Shown here: one piece after another, positions 7,802 through 13,607 of the stretch
Layout: every line of letters begins with the position of its first letter
Position numbering within the stretch: position 1 is the first letter of the stretch
Origin: Bacillota bacterium
GTDB lineage: Bacteria > Bacillota_E > Sulfobacillia > Sulfobacillales > Sulfobacillaceae
Reading direction: 5' to 3'
Assembly: GCA_021820165.1 (NCBI GenBank)
Contig: JAKADW010000015.1
Coordinates: 1 to 13,607 of the forward strand
Length of the DNA: 13,607 nucleotides
Notes under the pieces: model-generated
Told to the model about the DNA's origin: nothing
Database searches by the model: none
Seen by the model: the letters and a program-made list of their open reading frames with translations, nothing else
Translations under genes and position numbers: made by a program

Positions 7802-7807
7802 GCTCAC

Positions 7808-8968
7808 GTGACAAACGACATCAGATGGGACGAGGTTCAACCTTTGTGGCGGGCGGTAGAATCCGTGGTTCGAGAAAATACCCGGCGCGTGGTGGACGCC
7901 TTTCGTCAAAGCGGGCTCAGTACACCAGATTTGATGGGAAGCACTGGGTATGGTTATGACGACCGTGGACGCGTGATTTTAGATGCGATCTATGCTCGCA
8001 TTATGGGAACCGAATCGGCATTAGTCCGCCCACAATGGGCCTCCGGGACGCATGCCTTGGCAACGGCACTGCGGGCGATAACAGCGCCTGGACGCCGCCT
8101 GGTGGTAATGAGCGGTCCCCCTTACGATACGCTCATGCCTACCGTGACCCGGCTTTCGGAAGAAGGGGTGGTGGTCCAGAGGCTTTCACTAGCGGAAGTA
8201 AGCCATCTAAGCCCCGGAGATGTTCTCTATATTCAGCGATCCCGAGGCTACAGCGGGAGACCGTCTTGGGGCCGTTCCCAAATCACCGAGGCGGCACGCT
8301 TCGCGCACCGCTTTGGTGCGAACGTGCTGGTCGACAATTGTTATGGGGAATTTACCCAGCCCGAGGAACCGGGCGACTGGGGAGCTGACCTGGTGGTCGG
8401 AAGCCTCATGAAAAATCCCGGCGGAACCTTGGCGCCCACCGGAGCCTATGCCGCTGGCCGACGCGATCTGACCGAGCGAGTCGCAGACCAACTGTTTGCG
8501 CCCGGCATTGGGGGCGAAGTCGGAGCGACGGGACCCTACCTACGGCTCTTTGCGCAGGGGCTATTTCTGGCCCCGCAATTGGTCGGCGAGGCCTTAATGG
8601 GCGGGATCTACGCCGGCTATAAAGCCAAACAGTTAGGGCTTCGGGCCGACCCAGAACCCGAAGCCCACGAGCGAAACGATATCGTAGTCGCTCTCGAGCT
8701 AGGCACAGCGGACAGAGTTGTCGCGTTCTGCCAAGCCATTCAATCGTGGTCTCCCGTAGACGCTTTAGCTGCCCCGGAGCCGTGGCCGATGCCAGGTTAT
8801 CAGCACCCGATTATCATGGCGGCGGGAGGCTTTATTGCGGGAGGTTCGTTGGAGCTATCCGCCGATGCGCCCATTCGCCCGCCGTACCGGGTCTTTCTGC
8901 AAGGAGGAGTGAACCGTTGGCATACGATGTTGGCAGTCGACGCTGCCTTCCAAGCGCTCGGCTACTAA
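7808..8968 (+). CDS. ynbB: YnbB / aluminium-resistance family PLP-dependent enzyme (Met_gamma_lyase family)
   Basis: A 386-residue fold-type I PLP enzyme of the family annotated as aluminium resistance protein or methionine gamma-lyase-like (Bacillus YnbB). Seen: the family-typical GYGYDDRGR (47-55), ALVRPQWASGTHAL (71-84) that begins the PLP phosphate region, VDNCYGEF (175-182) with the ring-stacking/Asp region, and GSLMKNPGG (198-206) with Lys202 as the likely Schiff-base lysine. The C-terminal part has PGYQHPIIMAAGGF and a Gly-rich end. The true substrate of this family is not firmly known; a C-S lyase type reaction is inferred from homology. It is 48 bp downstream of the GTPase gene and probably in the same unit, unless the weak promoter at 7760 is real. 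Its stop overlaps the lexA stop by 4 bp. The start GTG 7808 is chosen on its ribosome-binding site. Confidence 0.88.
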   Translation: MTNDIRWDEVQPLWRAVESVVRENTRRVVDAFRQSGLSTPDLMGSTGYGYDDRGRVILDAIYARIMGTESALVRPQWASGTHALATALRAITAPGRRLVVMSGPPYDTLMPTVTRLSEEGVVVQRLSLAEVSHLSPGDVLYIQRSRGYSGRPSWGRSQITEAARFAHRFGANVLVDNCYGEFTQPEEPGDWGADLVVGSLMKNPGGTLAPTGAYAAGRRDLTERVADQLFAPGIGGEVGATGPYLRLFAQGLFLAPQLVGEALMGGIYAGYKAKQLGLRADPEPEAHERNDIVVALELGTADRVVAFCQAIQSWSPVDALAAPEPWPMPGYQHPIIMAAGGFIAGGSLELSADAPIRPPYRVFLQGGVNRWHTMLAVDAAFQALGY

Positions 8969-9561
8969 AGCGAACGGACTAAACCGATCACGCGCCCAAT
9001 CACCTGAATGTCTGGGGATTCGATCGGTTCGTAGCGTGGATTGGCCGGAAGTAGTCGAATCCGACGGCCGGTACGCTCGAGATATTTAACCGTGGACTCC
9101 TCCCCGATGAGGGCAATGACGATTTGGCCATTCTCTGCCGTTTTGGTGGACTCGACCGCCACCAGGTCCCCGTCGTAGATCCCCGCCTCAATCATGGAGT
9201 CCCCACGGACGCGCAAGAAAAAGTCCGGGGCGTGGGAAAAGAAGTGCGGCGAAAGGCGAAAGCGTTCTTCTTGATTTTCCACCGCCAAGATAGGCTGGCC
9301 GGCGGTAATGCGGCCCACCAACGGCGCTTCAACGGCCGGTGCCCGGTCTTCGACGCGCCAAGCGCGGCGTTTGGCGGGCGGGTGAGTAATTTTACCGCTG
9401 TTTTCCAACGCTTGAAGATAGCGAAACACGCTGGCGGTCGATTTAAGACCCACAGCTGCACCAATTTCGCGCACCGAAGGCGGAAAGCCATTCTTGTCGA
9501 TAAAACTTTGAATAAAGGCCATGATATCATGCTGCCGGTCGGTTCCCCGTAATCTTGGCAT
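8965..9561 (-). CDS. lexA: SOS repressor LexA
   Basis: A 198-residue self-cleaving transcriptional repressor of DNA-damage genes. The N-terminal winged helix (1-70) contains PPSVREIGAAVGL (27-39) and the recognition helix region KSTASVFRYLQALE. The S24 peptidase part has the cleavage site in ITAGQPILA (Ala87-Gly88), the nucleophile Ser122 in RGDSMIEAGI and the general base Lys159 in TVKYL. All autocleavage residues are present, so it should respond to RecA. ATG 9561 is chosen because GAGGAG lies 5 nt upstream and MPRLRGTDRQHDIM is LexA-like; the frame is open to 9705, but those extra residues do not fit and run into the divergent gene. Oddity: where B. subtilis LexA reads SSTVHGHL in the recognition helix, this one reads TASVFRYL, so the operator may differ. 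The gene diverges from a CPBP protease gene. Confidence 0.95.
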   Translation of the reverse strand: MPRLRGTDRQHDIMAFIQSFIDKNGFPPSVREIGAAVGLKSTASVFRYLQALENSGKITHPPAKRRAWRVEDRAPAVEAPLVGRITAGQPILAVENQEERFRLSPHFFSHAPDFFLRVRGDSMIEAGIYDGDLVAVESTKTAENGQIVIALIGEESTVKYLERTGRRIRLLPANPRYEPIESPDIQVIGRVIGLVRSL

Positions 9562-9566
9562 GGTTA

Positions 9567-9572
9567 CTCCTC
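9567..9572 (-). promoter_or_regulatory. Shine-Dalgarno deciding the lexA start
   Basis: GAGGAG on the - strand, 5 nt before ATG 9561. It excludes the longer open frame that begins at 9705. Confidence 0.75.
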
Positions 9573-9585
9573 GTTTTTGTGGGAT

Positions 9586-9614
9586 ATTATACCATGGAAA
9601 GGATTTTAGGTGAA
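9586..9614 (-). promoter_or_regulatory. Sigma-A promoter of lexA
   Basis: Read on the - strand: TTCACC (9614-9609), a 17-bp spacer and a perfect TATAAT (9591-9586). Transcription would start near 9579, giving a leader of about 18 nt with the Shine-Dalgarno inside. The -35 hexamer overlaps the Shine-Dalgarno of the divergent protease gene. No GAACnnnnGTTC SOS box is visible here. Confidence 0.65.
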
Positions 9615-9619
9615 CATTT

Positions 9620-10597
9620 ATGCGATTCTGGTCACGGAGTCTCGGGATTGTAGGAGGGTACCTCCTAACATTTTTGGCAGAACGGGCCATTCCCCATCCT
9701 TCCAATAGTCAAGGCATCATCTTCGCCTTGTTGGCGATACTGGGACTTTCGATATCGGCCTACGCCCTTAGGATGCCCTGGTTAAGCACGATCATAGGTG
9801 CTGGGGTGACAGTTTTGGGTGGCCTCGGTATCGGATGGGTGCATCCGTTTCTGGTCGTGGCCGCTGCCATGCTGTCGGGCTTGGTGGGTTTCTGGGGCAC
9901 CCGACGATTTCGTTGGCCTCTCGCACCGCTTGAGGCGCTCTTGGGCATCGCGCTCTTAGTGATGGTATCTCTGGCACTATCGGCCTTCTTGACCCTCCGC
10001 CATCAACCCATCTCGGTAAAAACAGCCGCCGACCTCGTGGTCCTCTATCTCAGCACCCCTCCATGGGAGTGGGGAGTGGTCATTACGGCGCTACTGCAGG
10101 CCGGCTTTTTAGGGGGATTTATCCGTTCCCGATACCACTTCCGGTGGCGGGATCTGGGTCTCGGCTTTCTTACCGGGGCTGGTCTGATTTTCCTTACCGC
10201 CATCATCGTCAGCATCGAAAGCCGAGGCTTTCACATCCGGGTTGTGGCCAATAATCCTTTCGTCACTATGCCTTCCCTCGTCCGTCACCATCCCGTCCCC
10301 GCGCTCCTTATCTCCTTTGGGGTGATTGTGTTGGCTCCTTTGGCGGAAGAAGCCTTGTTCCGAGGTATTTTATTTGGATCCCTCAATGAGGCCTGGGGGT
10401 ATCTCCCCGCCACCTTGGTGGCGGGGGCGGTCTTTGGTCTGGCGCACCTCAATGCGACGCTCTTTTTGCCCCTGGCGTTGGCGGGCATCACCCTCAATGC
10501 TTTGTATCGAACCACCGGTTCTCTCGTGGCGTCGACAGCCGCCCACCTGACTTTAAACGCCATCTCGGTCGTCAGTGCCTTGGGCGCGCTCCGGTAG
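9620..10597 (+). CDS. CPBP-family intramembrane metalloprotease (CAAX/Abi type)
   Basis: A 325-residue polytopic membrane protein with about eight hydrophobic segments. The C-terminal third carries the CPBP (Rce1/Abi) signature: APLAEEALFRGI (239-250, with Glu243, Glu244 and Arg248), then VFGLAHLNAT with His276, then STAAHLTLNA with His309 and Asn313. These are the expected metal and active-site positions, so the protease is probably active. The N-terminal two thirds (1-220) are hydrophobic but have no conserved motif I recognise. Substrates of bacterial CPBP proteases are mostly unknown; bacteriocin self-immunity and signalling are recorded roles. ATG 9620 is supported by AGGTGA (9608-9613) 6 nt upstream. 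It diverges from lexA and its last 45 bp overlap an opposing small ORF. Confidence 0.88.
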   Translation: MRFWSRSLGIVGGYLLTFLAERAIPHPSNSQGIIFALLAILGLSISAYALRMPWLSTIIGAGVTVLGGLGIGWVHPFLVVAAAMLSGLVGFWGTRRFRWPLAPLEALLGIALLVMVSLALSAFLTLRHQPISVKTAADLVVLYLSTPPWEWGVVITALLQAGFLGGFIRSRYHFRWRDLGLGFLTGAGLIFLTAIIVSIESRGFHIRVVANNPFVTMPSLVRHHPVPALLISFGVIVLAPLAEEALFRGILFGSLNEAWGYLPATLVAGAVFGLAHLNATLFLPLALAGITLNALYRTTGSLVASTAAHLTLNAISVVSALGALR

Positions 10598-10732
10598 TTG
10601 CTCCCGGCGCAATTCGAGGAGATCCTCGGTTACCGAAAGTCCGGTCGTCTCACCCATGGTTAAAAGCGTTTGGGTGAGCTTCTTCTTGGGTGAACGGTTT
10701 TCATTGCGCGGGTCTTGACGGCGACGAGGCAT
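10553..10732 (-). CDS. Small hypothetical protein (59 aa)
   Basis: I do not recognise this protein. It is a 59-codon ORF with a strong ribosome-binding site, the main reason to list it: AGGAGG within GGAGGAGGG lies 7 nt before ATG 10732. ATG 10735 is directly adjacent and would add one Met. The N-terminal third is very basic (RRR at 3-5, KKK at 16-18), the middle holds TQTLLTMGETTGLSVTEDLL, and the C terminus is acidic (DDRD). There is no membrane segment and no cysteine, so no zinc site. The basic tail could bind nucleic acid, but this is a guess. It diverges from the acyl-CoA dehydrogenase gene and its last 45 bp overlap the 3' end of the protease gene on the other strand. Confidence 0.55.
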   Translation of the reverse strand: MPRRRQDPRNENRSPKKKLTQTLLTMGETTGLSVTEDLLELRREQLPERAQGTDDRDGV

Positions 10733-10739
10733 CATAATC

Positions 10740-10745
10740 CCTCCT
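10740..10745 (-). promoter_or_regulatory. Shine-Dalgarno of the 59-codon ORF
   Basis: AGGAGG on the - strand, inside a 9-nt purine run, lies 7 nt before ATG 10732 and 4 nt before ATG 10735. Spacing favours 10732. Confidence 0.55.
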
Positions 10746-10793
10746 CCGGGTAGGTTGACCGATGCACGTTCGCATATTCTTTCAAATCTGGTC

Positions 10794-10822
10794 TTTTCAC
10801 ACAAAATTTGCCGTGGTAAAAT
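10794..10822 (+). promoter_or_regulatory. Likely sigma-A promoter of the beta-oxidation genes
   Basis: TTTTCA (10794-10799), a 17-bp spacer and TAAAAT (10817-10822) match the consensus at 4 and 5 of 6 positions. The start would fall near 10829, about 30 nt before the acyl-CoA dehydrogenase ATG, which is a normal leader length. Confidence 0.55.
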
Positions 10823-10858
10823 AATGCCAGATGCAGGTATTCGGAAGGAGAGGACAGC

Positions 10859-11998
10859 ATGGACTTTTCGCTCACCCCCGAGCAAGAAGAACTGCGGCAA
10901 TGGGCCCACGGCTTCGCAGAGAAAGAAATCCGCCCTGTGGCCCAAGAATACGACGAGCGCGAGGAAATGCCCTGGGATGTCCTAAAAAAAGCTGCCAAGC
11001 TTGGACTTTTGGCTTACGCCATTCCTGAGGAATACGGCGGCAGTGGCGTCTCCAGTTTAATGTCCAGCTTGGTCATTTCAGAGGAGTTGTTCTGGGGATG
11101 CGCAGGCATCGCCACAGCCATGGGAGGGATTGGACTGGCTGCGCTGCCTATCCTGGAAATGGGAAGCGAGGAGCAAAAAAGGAAGTGGTTGCCCCGATTC
11201 ACGGATCCCGATGCTGTGCGCCTTGGAGCGATGTGCCTGACGGAGCCCAATGCGGGTTCCGACGTGGTCAATATGACGACTCGGGCCGTACGGGACGGCA
11301 ACGAGTATGTGATTAACGGCACCAAGACGTTTATCACCAATGGTGGCATTGCTGACGTGTACGTCGTCTTCGCCAAGACCGACCCTGACGCGGGCTATGC
11401 CGGGGTCTCGGCCTTCATTGTCGACGGCGAGACACCCGGGCTATCAGGCGGTAAAAAATTTAAAAAGCTCGGACTCCGTGCCAGCCATACGGCTGAGGTG
11501 CACTTTGACAACGTGCGGGTGCCCGAAGAAAATCGCCTCGGACCGGAAGGAATGGCTTTCCTGGGGGCCATGAAAATGCTTGAACATTCCCGGCCCACGG
11601 TAGCCATCGCCGCCGTTGGGGTGGCTCGAGCAGCCTATGAATACGCGCTCAATTACGCCAAAGAGCGGGTGCAATTCCAGAAGCCCATCATTTATAACCA
11701 AGGCATAGCGTTCCCCTTAGCCGAAATGCGCTCCAAAATCGACGCTGGGCGGCTCCTCGCCTATCGTGCGGCTTGGCTTGCCGACACCCAGCAATCCTGT
11801 AACCTAGAGGGCTCCATGGCCAAGGCTTTCTGCGGGGATATGGCCATGGAGGTCGCCACCCAAGCAGTCCAGACACTGGGAGGATACGGCTATATGCGCG
11901 ACTTCCCCGTAGAAAAGTGGTTCCGCGATGCCAAAATCATGTCCATCTACGAAGGGACCACCCAGATTCAAAAGCGGGTCATGACCCGCTTATTGTAA
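10859..11998 (+). CDS. Acyl-CoA dehydrogenase
   Basis: A 379-residue FAD enzyme that catalyses alpha,beta-dehydrogenation of an acyl-CoA, the first step of beta-oxidation; electrons would pass to an electron-transfer flavoprotein. The family order is complete: an N-terminal helical domain beginning MDFSLTPEQEELR; the middle domain with MCLTEPNAGSDV (125-136) and TKTFITNGG (155-163); and the C-terminal helical domain with QTLGGYGYMRDFPVEKWFRDA and YEGTTQIQ. Glu365 in the last motif sits where short- and medium-chain enzymes have the catalytic base. Chain-length preference cannot be read from sequence. ATG 10859 is supported by AAGGAG (10845-10850) 8 nt upstream. It is the first gene of a three-gene unit; 34 bp separate it from the SCP-2 gene. 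Confidence 0.95.
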   Translation: MDFSLTPEQEELRQWAHGFAEKEIRPVAQEYDEREEMPWDVLKKAAKLGLLAYAIPEEYGGSGVSSLMSSLVISEELFWGCAGIATAMGGIGLAALPILEMGSEEQKRKWLPRFTDPDAVRLGAMCLTEPNAGSDVVNMTTRAVRDGNEYVINGTKTFITNGGIADVYVVFAKTDPDAGYAGVSAFIVDGETPGLSGGKKFKKLGLRASHTAEVHFDNVRVPEENRLGPEGMAFLGAMKMLEHSRPTVAIAAVGVARAAYEYALNYAKERVQFQKPIIYNQGIAFPLAEMRSKIDAGRLLAYRAAWLADTQQSCNLEGSMAKAFCGDMAMEVATQAVQTLGGYGYMRDFPVEKWFRDAKIMSIYEGTTQIQKRVMTRLL

Positions 11999-12032
11999 AA
12001 TCGAGGCGTACGCTACAAAAGGGAGGATTCTC

Positions 12033-12356
12033 ATGACGACCAAAGACATGTTCAGCGAATTGAAGTCTCGTTTGGAAGCCAAGGGTGCCCATCAATTGGC
12101 CAACTCGAAGGGTGTCTATCAGTTCATCTTGACCGGCGAGGATGCGGCGAACTATGCGGTTTCTGTTACGGACCAAGGAGCCGAAGTCACGGAGGGTCAG
12201 GCAGAAAATGCCGGCGTAACCATTACCATGACAGCCGACGACTTCAAGGCCTTGGCTCAGGGCAGCTTAAATCCCATGAGTGCGTTTATGAGCGGAAAAT
12301 TGTCGGTGACTGGCGACATGAGTATGGCCCTAAAATTGCAAACCCTGATTTCCTAA
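12033..12356 (+). CDS. SCP-2 sterol-transfer family lipid-binding protein
   Basis: A 107-residue single-domain protein of the SCP-2 family, which forms a hydrophobic cavity that holds fatty acyl-CoA or other lipids. The family signature is clear in the second half: AGVTITMTADDFKALAQGSLNPMSAFMSGKL and then VTGDMSMALKLQTLI. The first half begins with an amphipathic helix (KDMFSELKSRLEAKG) and continues as beta strands. It has no signal peptide or membrane segment, so it should be cytoplasmic. ATG 12033 has GGGAGG (12021-12026) 6 nt upstream. Lying between the dehydrogenase and the thiolase, it is likely an acyl-CoA or lipid carrier for this pathway; sterol binding as such is not expected in this organism. 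Eukaryotic SCPx joins a thiolase and SCP-2 in one chain, so this neighbourhood mirrors that fusion. Confidence 0.88.
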   Translation: MTTKDMFSELKSRLEAKGAHQLANSKGVYQFILTGEDAANYAVSVTDQGAEVTEGQAENAGVTITMTADDFKALAQGSLNPMSAFMSGKLSVTGDMSMALKLQTLIS

Positions 12357-12363
12357 CGAACCG

Positions 12364-12397
12364 TGAGGCATGCCCGATAGCTCTTGGGCATGCCTCA
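12364..12397 (+). repeat. Perfect 12-bp inverted repeat between the SCP-2 and thiolase genes
   Basis: TGAGGCATGCCC (12364-12375) is followed by a 10-nt loop and GGGCATGCCTCA (12386-12397). As RNA this gives a stable 12-bp hairpin that begins 7 nt after the SCP-2 stop and ends just before the thiolase ribosome-binding site. No T run follows, so a standard intrinsic terminator is unlikely; mRNA processing, 3'-end protection or attenuation fits better. Each arm also contains the palindrome GGCATGCC (12367-12374 and 12387-12394), 20 bp apart, so a DNA-level operator is possible. Confidence 0.8.
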
Positions 12398-12404
12398 TTG
12401 GATA

Positions 12405-12410
12405 AAGGAG
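12405..12410 (+). promoter_or_regulatory. Shine-Dalgarno deciding the thiolase start
   Basis: AAGGAG lies 5 nt before ATG 12416. The frame is open from TTG 12398, but that codon has no ribosome-binding site of its own and touches the hairpin. Confidence 0.75.
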
Positions 12411-12415
12411 AGGCG

Positions 12416-13564
12416 ATGAGCGTGCGCGAAGCCTATATTGTTGACGGAATCCGTTCTCCGTTTGGTCGTCGGGGTGGTGGCCTGTCGCGAATCCGCCCGG
12501 ACGACTTGGCCGCCCATACCTTGTCGGCTTTAGTGGAGAAGACTGGCATCGAACCCTCGGCGGTTGAAGACGTGCGGCTCGGGTGCGTAACAGAAGTCGG
12601 TGAGCAAGGATTTAACATTGGCCGGCTAGCCCCGTTGATTGCCGGTTTTCCGGTGGAGGTCCCCGGGGTGAGCATTAACCGTATGTGCGCATCGAGTCTC
12701 GAGGCCGTCAATCAAGCGGCCCAAGCCATTCGTGCCGATGTTCACGACCTGGTGATTGCGGCCGGCGTGGAATCCATGTCCCGCGTCCCCATGGGGTCGG
12801 ATGGGTCGACCTTCAGTGATGAATTGTTACGACGTTACAATATTGTCCCGCAGGGGCTTTCGGCCGAGATGATTGCGGCGCAGTGGAACCTCGACCGAGA
12901 CTCTTTGGATGCTTTCTCGTACCAAAGTCATCAACGGGCGTTGGCGGCCATCGACCAAGGTCGCTTCGAAGAAGAAATCACGCCCGTTGATACCGTGGAT
13001 GGGGAAGGGAACCCGGTGCGAATTGCCCGAGACGAAGGTCCTCGGGCCGACACGACGTTAGAGAAAATGGCCACATTGCGCCCCGCATTCAAACCCGACG
13101 GCCGTGTCACGGCCGCCAACTCCAGCCAGATTACTGACGGTAGCGTTGCGCTTTTACTCGCCTCGGAGGACGGTCTCAAGCGGTATGGCCTGAACCCGCG
13201 TGCGCGGGTTGTGGCCATGTCGGTCGTAGGCGTTGACCCTGTCATCATGTTGACTGGCCCCATTCCCGCCACCGCCAAAGTCCTCGAACGGGCTGGACTC
13301 CGTTTCGAAGAGATGGACGTCATTGAAATTAACGAGGCATTTGCCTCAGTGGTGCTAGCCTGGGGTGAGGAGTACCATCCAGACTGGACGCGCACGAACC
13401 CAAACGGCGGTGCCATTGCGCTCGGACACCCGCTCGGGGCGTCGGGAGGGCGCCTGGTTCTCACCGCACTACACGAACTGGAACGGCGGCAAGGACGCTA
13501 CGCCTTGATTACCATGTGCATCGGGTGGGGGATGGCAGTCGCCACCATCATTGAGCGAGTCTAA
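12416..13564 (+). CDS. Acetyl-CoA acyltransferase (thiolase)
   Basis: A 382-residue thiolase that cleaves 3-ketoacyl-CoA with CoA, or condenses two acetyl-CoA in reverse. The N-terminal half has IVDGIRSPFGRRGG, the acyl-accepting Cys91 in NRMCASSLEAV and GVESMSRVPMG. The C-terminal half has EINEAFA, GGAIALGHPLGASGG with His338, and MCIGWGMAVATIIER with Cys368. All three catalytic residues are present. The last motif reads CIGWG where most thiolases read CIGGG; the replaced Gly lies next to the active-site cysteine, so substrate range may differ, but this alone does not argue against activity. The gene closes the three-gene unit and is followed by a terminator-like hairpin. Degradative use is inferred from the adjacent acyl-CoA dehydrogenase. 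Confidence 0.94.
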   Translation: MSVREAYIVDGIRSPFGRRGGGLSRIRPDDLAAHTLSALVEKTGIEPSAVEDVRLGCVTEVGEQGFNIGRLAPLIAGFPVEVPGVSINRMCASSLEAVNQAAQAIRADVHDLVIAAGVESMSRVPMGSDGSTFSDELLRRYNIVPQGLSAEMIAAQWNLDRDSLDAFSYQSHQRALAAIDQGRFEEEITPVDTVDGEGNPVRIARDEGPRADTTLEKMATLRPAFKPDGRVTAANSSQITDGSVALLLASEDGLKRYGLNPRARVVAMSVVGVDPVIMLTGPIPATAKVLERAGLRFEEMDVIEINEAFASVVLAWGEEYHPDWTRTNPNGGAIALGHPLGASGGRLVLTALHELERRQGRYALITMCIGWGMAVATIIERV

Positions 13565-13585
13565 ACCGCCCGGATCACGGAAGGC

Positions 13586-13607
13586 GGCGAGGGTTTTATC
13601 CCTCGCC
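13586..13607 (+). terminator. Probable intrinsic terminator, cut by the window end
   Basis: GGCGAGGG (13586-13593), loop TTTTAT and CCCTCGCC (13600-13607) form a perfect 8-bp GC-rich stem 21 nt after the thiolase stop. The T run that would confirm it lies beyond the window. Confidence 0.65.

Noticed and set aside
9609..9628. GAACATTTATGCGATTC near the lexA promoter, sharing TCGCATA with the region around 10770, as a LexA operator.
   Set aside because: The arms are not a convincing inverted repeat, and the shared 7-mer is short enough for chance.
9562..9705. Longer LexA N terminus from 9705.
   Set aside because: It overlaps the divergent protease gene and the lexA promoter, and the residues are not LexA-like.
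9620..10597. CPBP protease with the 59-codon ORF as a toxin-immunity or bacteriocin pair.
   Set aside because: The small ORF is on the opposite strand, has no leader-peptide or hydrophobic character, and no export or maturation genes are present.
10762..10775. ATGC-N6-GCAT as a regulator site upstream of the acyl-CoA dehydrogenase gene.
   Set aside because: Four-base arms with no further symmetry are too weak to support a feature.
10733..10945. Longer - strand frame upstream of the 59-codon ORF, reaching into the acyl-CoA dehydrogenase gene.
   Set aside because: It runs antisense into a well-supported gene and lacks a ribosome-binding site. The strong site is at 10740-10745.

Overview
The window is about 13.6 kb of GC-rich bacterial chromosome, almost wholly coding. 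It looks like a Gram-positive, endospore-forming member of the Bacillota. Sulfobacillus or a close relative is my best guess, inferred from gene content and composition rather than from a search. Pointers are a SpoVK-type AAA+ ATPase, a SleB-like cortex hydrolase, a MutS-MutL pair of the MutH-independent (endonuclease MutL) type, the MiaA / SpoVK / YnbB gene order, purine-rich Shine-Dalgarno sites and frequent GTG/TTG starts. I see no tRNA, rRNA, CRISPR array, transposase, prophage or defence island.

Layout. (1) Positions 1-5037 on the + strand hold the repair/tRNA-modification cluster mutS (5' end cut off), mutL and miaA, tightly packed with overlapping ends. (2) 5019-6005 on the - strand is a secreted protein with two LysM repeats and a SleB-type hydrolase domain. 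It lies where hfq often follows miaA, and it diverges from spoVK across a 159-bp AT-rich region. (3) 6165-8968 on the + strand is spoVK, then a small unassigned GTPase (where Bacillus has hflX), then a YnbB/aluminium-resistance-type PLP enzyme. (4) lexA (-) converges on ynbB and diverges from a CPBP-family membrane protease gene (+). A 59-codon unknown ORF (-) overlaps the tail of the protease gene. (5) 10859-13564 on the + strand is a fatty-acid beta-oxidation-type unit: acyl-CoA dehydrogenase, SCP-2 lipid-binding protein and thiolase. A strong 12-bp inverted repeat lies just ahead of the thiolase, and the start of a terminator closes the window.

How the genes fit together. MutS and MutL both carry beta-clamp-binding peptides and MutL has every nuclease/zinc residue, so this is clamp-directed mismatch repair. 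MiaA prenylates A37 of tRNAs. SpoVK and the LysM-SleB protein both point to spore formation or germination. LexA is the SOS repressor. The last three genes would oxidise acyl-CoA and thiolyse the product, with SCP-2 as a likely acyl-CoA or lipid carrier; the hydratase and hydroxyacyl-CoA dehydrogenase steps are not encoded here.

Most of the window is ordinary housekeeping sequence, and I do not see a convincing new multi-gene system. The points most worth a second look are the FxE-to-FxG change in the MutS mismatch-reading motif at the very start of the window, the GTPase with a long insert before its switch I region, the two-palindrome hairpin before the thiolase, the divergent LexA recognition helix without a standard SOS box, and the small ORF at 10553-10732.
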